DNA from: Parelaphostrongylus tenuis
Taxonomy: Eukaryota > Nematoda > Chromadorea > Rhabditida > Metastrongylidae
Reading direction: 5' to 3'
NCBI GenBank assembly: GCA_019055375.1
Contig: JAHQIW010000376.1
Location: 1-64,000 of the forward strand
DNA: 64,000 bases
Part shown: piece after piece, positions 33,116 through 43,779 of the stretch
How the letters are laid out: each line of letters starts with the position of its first letter
Numbering within the stretch: the stretch's first letter is position 1
Translations under genes and position numbers: made by a program
Notes under the pieces: model-generated
Database searches by the model: none
What the model saw: only the letters and a program-made list of their open reading frames with translations
What the model was told of the DNA's origin: nothing

Positions 33116-34557
33116 CTAAAAGGCCGAAACATGCTTCTAGACTAAGTACCATAACAGATCTCATGAAAAGCTCTAAATATATTATCAGAATATACTGTTT
33201 TGAGCTAGGTCTCAAAAAACAGTCGAATATGAACGTAATATTAAATTTACTAACCATGATCAATGGACTCTTAATCATTGCAAAGTCGGGTCCTCTTGTC
33301 ACTGGCAATGTAGTGATATGATATCACTGTAGTGTGAAGTAGAATTTTCACTTTTGCGCGCAGCGTAACATCTTCATCGCCGATTTCCTATATGTAAGGG
33401 ATATATCCTTTTACGGACGATGAGTGCCATTATTATCTTCGGCTGGGCTCGCCGTTTGGACGGTTACGAAGAGTAAGTGTGTGCTTCAATACAAATTTGG
33501 GTTAATTAAGTTCTCAGAGGAGCATTATTATCAAAACAACAATAAAATATCGCTGATAAGACTTCTGTACAACATTAACTCTAATGCTTCTCAAAATCTT
33601 GTCTTCTCTGAAGGAAAAAAAACCATAACTTTGGGAAAGAGAAGTATATTTCCAAATGTTAGTGAACACTTTCTCCTATCTTCTTGGTGTTCTCGTAGTC
33701 TTTCGATAGCTTGAAAAACCCTGATTCTAGCACCAAGCTTGCCGCTTTTACGTTGTAATACTGAATAAAAGATGACGTTTTGCATTCGCAATTCAATTTT
33801 TCTAAATTACAGCGGATTTTTTGAGACTATATAGTTACATTTGTTTCCTATAGACTTGTTTTGCTGAAGAAAATTTAACTGTTATTGGTAGAATTTTCCT
33901 AAACGCACTTCTGAAAAAAAATTATAAAGCCCAGCTGCGCTGCAACAGTCGAAATAGAATTTTGTTTCATATTTAGACATTTCTCGTCGGACAAAATTTT
34001 TTCTATAAACGATTAATAACCATTCGATAGGCAAATATCAGCAACTTTAAAGACGTTCTTTATTTTTGGACATGACTTCTTAGAGAGCTGTGACAGTCAA
34101 AAGGATATAGGGTCCCGCACTCTGGAGGGTAGGATTTCGGGACATTGGTTCCAAGTCACCGTGCCTCTAGCAGCATATCAACTAGCTTCGATAGGTAATC
34201 TTCTTTTGATTGCAACAGTACAATAAGGAGTTTTTCTTAGAACAAACTTATTGTGGAGATAATTGATATTGGATCTATCGAAGAATTATTCAAAAAATTA
34301 TAGTCTATTGTAAAAGCTTTCTTCAGAGGGAAATGTTTGGTGCAAAAGATATTTTAATTATTACTGTTAGAACTCATAAAGGAAATCATTATATAAATAA
34401 AGTATGCCATCAAAATTTTCGAGGTTTAAACTATCGAATAGCTGTTATGAGTGGAAGCTATTTCACTACTATTTTGTTATACATATATTATTATATTTAC
34501 ATTTGTTAGACATTTTATACATTGACATTATTTGTTATACATTTGTTATTGTGTATT

Positions 34558-34559
34558 GT

Positions 34560-34592
<33 letters not shown>

Positions 34593-34600
34593 TATATTAT
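34558..34600. repeat. (AT)n microsatellite
   Basis: About 40 bases of almost uninterrupted alternating t and a, with one break near the middle, embedded in very AT-rich DNA. Confidence 0.95.
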
Positions 34601-34849
34601 TACTATAAATACTATTTTGAAAAAATCAGAAATCTCGCTTCCCCAAGAAGTCAGAACAGAAAGCGGACATCGAAAATGATTTGATTTTCCAAAATCTAAT
34701 CTTCTCTTGACCGTTACTGCACTCCGAGAAGTCCTTTTCAAAAACTAAGTATCACCTGTATTACCTGCCGTCCAGTTGATCGTTGTGACTCAACCGAGTA
34801 CCAGCAACACTTTCATTTTTCGCTATCGCGTGCAAGAGTAGCCCAGTGG

Positions 34850-35065
34850 GTCCTCCTCGCTCTAGAGATTCCCTGAATATCGTATCTTTCTTTTATACCT
34901 TTCGTAAAAAATCGGGTCACGTGTCGGTGGTCTTCCTATAGAACGCTTGATGTCCCGAGGAATCCAGTCGGCAACGGCTCTCGTCTATCGGTTATCGTTG
35001 ATCGGCATCACGTGTCCGGCCCACCTTATTTTCGATATCTGCGTGTAGAACGGCATCTCTGATTT
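34850..35065 (-). mobile_element. RTE retroposon 3' fragment
   Basis: On the minus strand a frame reads QISKIRWAGHV-like sequence (tcgaaaataaggtgggccgg, then acacgtgatgc), followed by NDNR, a stop, TRAVADWIPRDIKRSIGRPPTR. This is the conserved C-terminal end of RTE proteins. Stops interrupt it. It represents a part of the element that lies outside the window in the copy at 1-2990. Confidence 0.75.
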
Positions 35066-36244
35066 TCGATCGTTGACTTAGGTCGCAATTTCGGATCAAA
35101 AACTAAGTATGCCGTTGAAGTTGCTTTCATTCGCCTTATCTGATAAATATTAATTGTGTATGAAAAAAAACTTTATTAGGCAATAAATGCTTGGATGTGG
35201 AACAAAAATTTTTTACGACTGTTACGGCGAAAAAATTGAGCCATTCAAGGAATAAAATACATCATTCAAATTCCCAAAACGTTTTACATTCGTAAAGAAT
35301 ACGTTTCTACCAAAAGGCTTAAACAGGTTCGAGATAACGGGGAACATCCGCTATACTTCCATCTCTTCTTCGCATGCCATATCTATGAATGAAGAATTCG
35401 GACGAAATTACGTATTACTCTGAGAAATGGGAATCTGAAATGCATAATAGTCATAAAAATAAAAAAATGTTGAACTGTTTGATAAAGCTTCTAAATATAG
35501 CCTTTGCATGATTATTTGGTCCTTCTCTTAGAAAGTGTGGATTATGAATAGAGCAATCACGTTATTTCTAGTAGAAATAAAATTATTGAAGTCTTTTCTA
35601 TCAAATATCGACCATTTACTGACACAGAAATCCCATCTATTGACGAGAAAAATATGAATATCATTAGGAAACTATCATATTAGATTTGAAACAGGCGCCG
35701 GCAGCCTCTCTTCGTAGCAGACCGAAGCACCCGCCAGCCAAAAGTGGCGCCGTCCGCAAAGGGAAATCCTCCATAATTGATTGTAGTCGTTGACTACTCA
35801 ATAAATGGAAATTTTTTCAAGTAAGAAACCGCAAGAGTATGAGTTATTACTATTTAATACTTAACCAGTCTTGCTCATTTTTTGCTATTTTTGAAATTTC
35901 AATCAAAACTCATTGTGGCAAGTTGGTGTTTGGAAGAACTAATAACTCAAATAAATCAATTTCACAAATAAGCACCTCAATCTTTCGCATTTGGAACAAA
36001 ATCAGATCAACATATTTGAGATTTCTTGTGAAAGTGGAAACATAGGTAATCGTAGTTTTAAGCACTGATCAGGGCTTTTTCAAAATAAAGAATATAATAA
36101 GATTTGTGACTTTGAAGTCTTCTAAAATTTCTATTTCTTCTAGCGCAAAATGTTGGTATAAAACTATGAACATACAAATTGGCAATTATTTATCTTCATT
36201 ATGCCTTTCTAAAGAAAACCAATGCATTCAAATGAACACAGTTT

Positions 36245-36560
36245 TAGCTAAGAGAATTGGGTGGTGCGCAAAAAATTAGACTTCGCTCGGGAGTTGAAAC
36301 TGCGCTTCATCCATACCGGGTCATGTGCTACCACTACACCATCGCGACCAGAGCTTGTTCACCACCACTCATTCTTCAATACCTTTTTGTCATAGCTACC
36401 AGCCAACAACCATTAACAGGTTTGGTCCGATAAGCAAATGTCGCTATATAAACCTAATGTTAGCTTACCACTCAATTCGCTTAGGAAAATTTGGCATCAT
36501 GAACACTGCGAAAAGTTGTAAAAATATAAGAAATCTCGAATTATATACGTTCACAATTTT
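36245..36560 (-). repeat. Half copy of the tRNA-ended foldback element
   Basis: agctaagagaattgggtggt, a tRNA-like block on the minus strand (ending in accactacaccatcgcga) and ttcaccaccactcattcttcaa match one half of the element at 3950-4575. The inner inverted half is only partly present (ccactcaattcgcttagg near 36470). Confidence 0.65.
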
Positions 36561-37930
36561 GATAGATATTCTACAGGGGCACACAAAAAAGAAATTATGG
36601 AAGAAATATAAATACTATGAAAATACACTAAAACACAAGCAAATATTTGAAGTATCAAAACGGCAATAAAAATACAAGTTATCGTGTTTTACAGAGTTTC
36701 TTTTGGAATTGATTTTATTGTAGCTACTCGCTTTTAGATAATACTTTTTTGTTTGTATATTTTGTTACAACTCATTCTACTGTGGCATGGGCACAACGAG
36801 GACGAACGATTGTGACCAATCGACTGGAATCTCTGAATTCTAAAGCTGTGGAGAAGAAGAAACGCGTCGAAACGTTAGGCCAATTAAGAAGTCTTCTGCA
36901 ACTGCGTGCTTTCCCTCAACCAAAAGAGACATTCAATAATAACTTTTCTTTTAAGTATTTTTGAAACCTCGCTCAAAACAATACAATCTGACAACATGTT
37001 TTGAGAGTTTCATGAGGTCTTTTATGGCACTTATACCAGTCGAATGTTAGAGTATGATTCATTCTACTAGAAATGAGCAGTCGATTTTTGGTCACTGCAA
37101 TTTCGAAGGATTTTATCAACTTACGTGCGGTGATTATAATGCAAGTCGCAATGAAGTCAGGAAAGTTTTATTAGTGTTCTGAGGTTTTGAGGAAACATTA
37201 TCATCATGAAATGATGGAATATCACTAAATGGTTTCTATTCGGATGATTTTAGCTGGAGAAAGTCCATATGTTGCGAAATCTTCCATTCAACGAGGAAGC
37301 CACATCCTTCACAGAGCAAGTACATTTTCGACTGTTTTATAATACAACATTTGTTTCTCTCTTTTTTCGCTCAATTTGTATAGTCATTCGATGGCTTTAG
37401 AATTGCCGTGACACTTAGTTTGATTTATGAAACGACCGGAAACCACGTCTTATTCGCGAAAAGAAAGCGTTCTACTTTCTGTTCGCAATATTACTAGATT
37501 TTTCAACACCTTTCTTAGTAGAAAGAATGTTTAAATGACTTGAAATGAAAACGAGCACGTAAAATTGGTGCGCATATCTAGTGAAGAAAGTTTCCTAAAT
37601 AATGTGCTCATCTTAGAAAAGTAGACAATAAAATGCCTAAATTCGTCAAAACAATGAAAACTCTGTTCTATGATCCTAAAAAGGTCCCAGCTTGTGAACT
37701 GCACTAATTTTTTTGATGAAATTAGAAATTAGTCGACTATATTAGCACTACAAGCAGCGAGCATCACCGTTGTTGATAAAACATTCACTATCTTATCAGG
37801 TCTCCAACTAAATTGCCAAAATTGATCCAAAGAATAAAAACGTTTCCACAAAAACAAATTTTCTTTTATCTATTTCGTGCAGAATTTTCTTACACATCAT
37901 TTGGTATATTTTGCACATCCTTGTCCAACA

Positions 37931-38255
37931 ATGGAGCCGTCACGGGAAGTCATTCGCAACTTACTTCTTTACGAGTTCCAGTTGGGGCATAATTTTAAAT
38001 TGCATGTGACAACATCAGTCGTACAAAAAGGCCACCAAGCTGTGGGTAGAACTACGCCGTATGAATGGTTTACAAAGTTTTGCAATGGAGGTACTGATTT
38101 GGCCAATCAACCTATATTCAGAATACCGCGTGAAGTTGATCGAGAAGCAATCATTGAAGCGATTGAGGAAGATCCGACTTTGTCAACCAGTTTTTCGACC
38201 AGTAACTTCTAATGTTCAGACGAGCAGAATGGCAGAATTGCATACAGGCAGACAG
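37931..38255 (+). pseudogene. mariner transposase N-terminal remnant (right arm)
   Basis: The frame opens MEPSREVIRNLLLYEFQLGHN, continues through a diverged stretch to EWFTKFCNGGTDLANQP, then PREVDREAIIEAIEEDPTLS and a stop. It is the helix-turn-helix half of a mariner transposase, less damaged than its mirror partner at 26611-26959 but also lacking the catalytic domain. Confidence 0.82.
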
Positions 38256-38259
38256 AGAA

Positions 38260-39400
38260 TATTTTGATCAATATTATTTGATACTTTCGCTTACTTAGAA
38301 AGTAAATTATTGAATTTTTGTTTTTGAAGTTCGGAACTTCAGTTTGAGACCTATTAGATTAATAACAGCCTCAGCCTTTAGGTTAATGTATAGAATTAGA
38401 GGATATCAAACTAAAATATTTAAGCTAGTTGATTTCAGAGGTGCTGAATGGTGATGTACTAGATTATCAGACTATTATTTATTCGACGTGTTGCAAATAA
38501 GCGTGAACAATTGCTGCAACAGTTAAGATACAAAAGATGACTAGGATTGAAATATGAACAAATCAAGTATAATAACATAGAAACCCTTAGAAACACTTCG
38601 AAGTACGTTTTTTTCGCAGAATTTGGCTTTTCCTTCAAAAATTTGGGTTTTAGAGGGCGAAATGGTATTACTTCCTGGTTGCACCATTTAATAATGTTAA
38701 CATTTGTGTACAAGTGGATATATGAAACTTAATATTCATAACACAATATAACAAAGATTCTTCAACAAATCTATAAAAGTTTGAACTCTCTAAGCTCTTG
38801 AAAGATGTAAAGTTGTTCCAAATAATCGTTGAAGTGACATGGCAGTGCAGAGTGCTGTCATTGTTGAAAAACGATGCGTCGTTTTTGGCATGCTTCAACT
38901 ATATTCTTATGAAGTCTCCTCCATCATGTTTCACCATTGACTAGCCACATTTCCTCCACTGAAGACAGAAAGACAAAAATTTGAATTCATCACGAAGCTA
39001 CAACAGATTACGTGCTCATTTGCAATGTCGCTCCGACAACTAACGCGTGAGCTAGGAGAGTGACAGTTCTTCCCATCAACTGCCGGCTAGAAAAGGTTGA
39101 TACGCGAGGCTGATATACATCATTTGTTCAGCTAACGTTTTGATGTCTTCGTCTTCGTCTTCTGCAGAAACGACGATTCGAGTCCGCTACCTTACAGTCG
39201 TTCGCCCTCGCTGTGAATCTGCGTGTTTCGCTGTCGCTCGAGTCGAATCTGGTTCGGTGGACACCGGTCGAACGATGTTCCTCATTCGACCGGTGTTCTC
39301 ATATAAGGATGGAGCATATGCTATGCGCTAATTATCCGTTGACAATGGTTTGTAATCTCCAGGCAATATTTCCTTGAAGTTGGCATTATTATCAGCTAGC
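38260..39400. other. Right-arm non-coding DNA
   Basis: Mirrors 25490-26600. A frame near 39140 and its mirror near 25740 both encode a short run TTIRVRYL, but the rest diverges with frameshifts, so I do not call a gene. Confidence 0.45.
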
Positions 39401-39404
39401 ACAA

Positions 39405-39705
39405 AGAGCGCATGTGGCGCACTGGTTGAGGTGCGCTGCGTCGTAAAAAAGTTGTTGGTTCGATCTCGCGCTCATGGCTCACCAAGTCATCCATCCCTGT
39501 GGGGTCGGTAAATTTGTACCGAACTGGTGGTAGACTTGTCTAGAGGATAAGCAGCACTAACTCGATAGAGATCAAGGCCAACGCGATCATTGTAAAGTCC
39601 AGATATGCATTCAATCACCTCAAACAAAGTTTAAATTTGAAGACGAATGCATGGCACCTTCCTCAGTGATTGATTGACTCCGAGAGCTTTATTCTTTATC
39701 CCTTC
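39405..39705 (+). mobile_element. tRNA-derived SINE in right arm
   Basis: A box tggcgcactggttgaggtg, B box ggttcgatctc, body ctcatggctcaccaag and ggataagcagcactaac, tail gagctttattc. It is the mirror partner of the SINE at 25186-25485 and a relative of the one at 14783. Confidence 0.87.
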
Positions 39706-40863
39706 AACACAATTATAATAATCGATTGCAAGATCAACTTATTTTGAACCCTAGCAATAACAATCAGTAATAGTTATTTTTATGATTTGGCTAATGCACG
39801 AGATTGATAAATGAGATTTACTGAAAATAGTTTTTGTCATGACATGTCTTTCCAAGAATTTAAACTTATGAAGGTTCGAGATGTGTGCTTCGCTTGAAAA
39901 CGAGCAGCATTGAGCGATCCTAGAAATTCCATAAACCTTGATATGAAAATTTGTCCCTGTTTTGCATGTAAGCCTGATCTTGAATCACAAATAACGCTCT
40001 TATTGATTGATAAAGCAGAGTTCAAAGGGAAGTCGGTTCCAAAGTGCAATAAACTATGTCCACGAATGAGGTTTTCCAAAACAGGTTCTATCCAACTTCA
40101 AAGTGATTACATCAAATGTGACACTTCTACGTAGTCGGCGCCCGCTACATCACTGCATTCTTTGAGCTACCGACTGCATAAAAAGTATAAGAAAAAGAGT
40201 TCTATTTGCTGAACAACCACCTGGAAGAGAATTACCCTCATGACCTAACCGGCCTTGTCGCAACTAGATACGTGCGTAGTTTGAAAAGACTCATCATTCT
40301 GTAACAAGACCACTACTACTCTCGAGATTTGAAGCGTTTAGATGGAAAATTTCAAATGCTTAGACAATCAAGTTTCCATCCGTAACTTCAAAGTTCTTCA
40401 CTAACTTTACGATGCTAAATAGAATAGTCGGCATTCTCAAATGATTTGATCTTCCTTCAATTTTATTTTTGCTTACCGATCCTCATAGTGGATATGGAAT
40501 TTTAACTTAGAAGAAAATTCTGTTCTCTACAGCTTCATGGCACTCGAGATTTGAATGTCGGAGTACATAAGTTCAAAATGATCCATCCTCAACGCTATAA
40601 GTTCAACGCCGATGTGCCACTTTTTCGTGCGCGTATGAGCAGCTAGCTAGCTTTGAATTTCGTTTAGCATTTTTTATTCGTGGATTTAAGTAGTTTTGAA
40701 GAGTCATTAAGTCTGAAAACGTCCACATTATATACGTCAATGTGATTACTGCGTTACTCTGACTGTCCACACTATGTTATTTGTCAGTTTATTTCTGTTG
40801 TAATACTACAATAAGCATTGATTAAATGAGAATTTTCGTCTCAAAACACACTGCAGATCAAAT

Positions 40864-42337
40864 TCAGCTTCCGCCAACAGTGGCTGATGCTGAGAAGAAG
40901 TTCGATCCAAATGGACCCAATGCCAGCATTCGAATCGCTCTGTTCACTACACTTTGCCACATTGTCCTCGACCAATTTGCCATGATGATGTTTGTGGTCT
41001 ACACAGATTCTTTCTTCTCTAGACGAGTTTGAGTGAAAGAAAATACAAATCTAACCGAGAGAGTTCCTGAAATTCTCAAATGTGTTTCGGGAACAGCTCC
41101 AAGCATCACTTGCGTTACACATCATTGTCCTGCTTGTCCTTGTAGGGCAAATTCCCGTTACTGTGTTGCCGACGATAATGCATTTATCGATCATTTCCTC
41201 CTCTGCAACGCAGTGTGAATCCTAGCAAGACACGTTCTTCCATTACAATAGAAAACTTGAACACTGATTTTCTTCTCTCTCAGAACTTTTCAAACCGTCA
41301 GCTAACACATTGAATGCTACATCATTTGCAAAAAAAAATTTGAAAAACTTGTTGAAAATAAATAGTTTCAAATATTCTTCTTTTGATGTCATTATGATAA
41401 CCGTTCTCTCCATTCTAGGACATGTTTCGGCGAATTTTCAACAAAGCGCTTGTTTCTTTCGGACGTTAGCTAATCCCTTTCGGCTTTCTTTCAGTGCCTT
41501 TCATAATTCTACTTGGAATCATTCAGATGGATGTTCATCATTGAATACTCACGCATTATCCATTAGATCAAAGACAACTTTCTGGCAATTCATGGGAACG
41601 TATGTGACATGACTTCAAGTTGACTCATATGCTCGATATGACAGCATCGGGTAGAAGGGCACTACGAGCTTGGCTTTCGAGAACGTCAAAGACCTGAAGA
41701 GTAAATTTCTTTGTCGATTTGAAGAATTTATTCGAAATTGTTTTTTAAAAACATCATGCGAGCCCATGGAAATCATGCAAGCAGTAGGAAGCTGACGATT
41801 GGTCAGAAAATTCGAGCTGATTTCACGCTTTCTAGAATTTGTGCGAAATAAACTTGGAATCTAGAAGGTTTAACTCACAGTTTGCATTACAAGACGTTGT
41901 ACAAATCCCGTTGCTCCTGCGGCGTTAGCTGCAATACCAGGGACCTGAGCTCGGACATCAATTGCTTCAGAATAAACCATGGCAACTGGCAAAGTGAAAC
42001 CAGTGACGGTGAAGTTCCTAGTGCTCACTGCAGCGAAAGATCGTTGTTTTATAGCAAATAATTAGAAAAATAAATCATGATTTTAAATATTTTGAGATCA
42101 CTTCATCTCTTATCCGAAATTCAATATCATTCTCACAAATGCTCGGATCACAATGTTTTCTTAGCACTAATGAAGTATTTGATATATCATTTCATCTATT
42201 TAGCATGAAAATTTTTGTGGTACCATAGCAATCCTCTGTTCGTTACCTTGACCTGCAGGCATCACTCCACATCCAAACACTGTCGAGATTGTGGCTACCA
42301 GCGAAATAATAGAGCTATTGGTCGCATGTTTCATCAT
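40864..42337 (-). pseudogene. Broken paralogue of the 9.7 kb secreted-protein gene (right arm)
   Basis: Exons on the minus strand are 42337-42247, 42027-41879, 41693-41553, about 41207-41057 and 40998-40864. Exon 1 (MMKHATNSSIISLVATISTV, then FGCGVMPAGQ) and exon 2 are intact. Exon 3 is 141 bases instead of 148, with small deletions after ISSI and after EV. The acceptor before exon 4 is intact (ttgcag), but exon 4 has a frameshift near the end. The last exon is intact (IIMANWSRTMW to ATVGGS). The lesions differ from those of the left-arm copy. Confidence 0.87.
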
Positions 42338-43779
42338 GTTTGTGAAAGGTTTATTGTTGAACTCTAAATATCTAGGAATATTGCAAATTCACCAAGGACG
42401 AATTTTTTCGATTGCATTAGACTATTTATAAGACAATAACGAATTTACACTCTGCGCTACTAGGTGAATGACGATTTCGTGGCAGCTCTTTGACTTCTGA
42501 AGAGCTCCAGGGATATTAACTTGCTTATTTCAGGGTCATCCAAGGCACGTTTTGTGACTGATTCTTCATTTCAACACAAAAGAATGACGTAATGAGGTGA
42601 AATGCATGTCAATGTTAAATGACAATGCCTGAGTGAAAGAGACCATTAGGCAGAAATTTTAGCTAATGCATCAAGTCCTCAAATGGGCGGCTTGATTTCG
42701 ATTCCCGCCTTCTCATTTCTAATGCTGTAGCATAAAATCACGACAATAAAGTTGAAATGTCTGCAGTCGATAAAGTGCCAAATTACAGCTGCATCTTCGG
42801 AAGAAAATTTGTGAACGCAAATACCCATTGACAAAACGAACACTCTTCCTGAGCAGTTTTCGGTAACGAATATCTATGCTTATGGTGGTTACGGAAGCAT
42901 ATGTAACTATACCTTCCGATCGATTATTGCGAGACCTCGCTTGAAGTTTCAATATATTCGAGAGAACGTTTTAAGCCTTTCAAGAGGTCTGATAGTCATG
43001 CTCATATAATCTTCGATGCAGTAGTTTCGTAAGGTGATTTGGCGAATTCTCACAGTGTTGTATTCAAAGTACGGAAAAACATGCTGTAATGAAACTGTTT
43101 ATCGCTTGGCAATTCGGCCAAAACAACGCCGAATTGCTAGAACGCGGAACTGCTACAACACGGAATCGCTTATTCAGCTCCATTCGACGTTGATTAAACA
43201 ACTTGTAACGGAGCCGATGATTTTATAACGCTGACGGTGCTTTAAAATGTCAATTGCGGTAGCAGATAAAATAGAATTCATTAGGTTTTACTCGCTCAGT
43301 AAGCGAAACGTTCTCCAAAATAATTTTCAAAACACTGAAGATCGAGTCGCTTGTACAGAGCTGTTCATAACTCGAAGGCCAATCGATCTCTACTGTGCAG
43401 ATCTATAGTATAGAAACTGAAGAACAGCGCTGCTGCCATCGAGTTTCGAAAATATCGAGAACGACCTGAATGCACTGTTTTATTCATTTCAGTAGGCGAA
43501 AAATTTTGGAACACTTTGAGGAGCTGGGGTGGTGAATGAATCAAACCGATGGCCGAGATTAATGAACAACGCTTCATATTTTTCGGATGATCTTTCCAAA
43601 ACATTTGCAGCAATAGGATAAGCCAGTGAGGAGATTGTGATTGTTACACAGATAAAGTCAGACTTCACTGTACGAAATCTACAACAATACAATCCTTTTT
43701 TCCTTAACTGGGATAATTGCGAGAAATCGAAGGCGTTTATCAAACATCCACCTTATTGAGCGACAAGGAACGTTACATT

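Larger units (their letters stand above)
32285..33800 (+). repeat. Composite duplicated unit, copy A (partner 62710-64000)
   Basis: In order: part of a mariner remnant (minus), a tRNA-like sequence, a relic of exon 1 of the 9.7 kb gene family, and non-coding DNA with tatgtaagggatatatcctttt near 33395. The same order and orientation occur at 62710 to the window end. Confidence 0.85.
30652..36992. other. 6.34 kb block present only in the right arm
   Basis: The block interrupts the mirror symmetry with sharp edges. It holds a PLE-type hammerhead relic, a mariner remnant, the composite repeat with tRNA-like and exon-1 relics, a dinucleotide tract, an RTE scrap, a short GC-rich stretch near 35700-35780 and a half foldback element. 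No intact gene is present. It is either an insertion in this arm or the ancestral state deleted from the left arm; I saw no clear target-site duplication. Confidence 0.7.
29303..43771 (-). repeat. Right arm of the large inverted duplication (with a 6.34 kb extra block)
   Basis: This is the mirror of 21380-29302. The match breaks cleanly at 30651 and resumes at 36993: in the left arm the two flanks are directly joined (aacaaaatt then aacatg). The arm holds a gene copy (40864-42337), a SINE and a mariner scrap at mirrored positions. Beyond 43771 the similarity stops. Confidence 0.9.
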
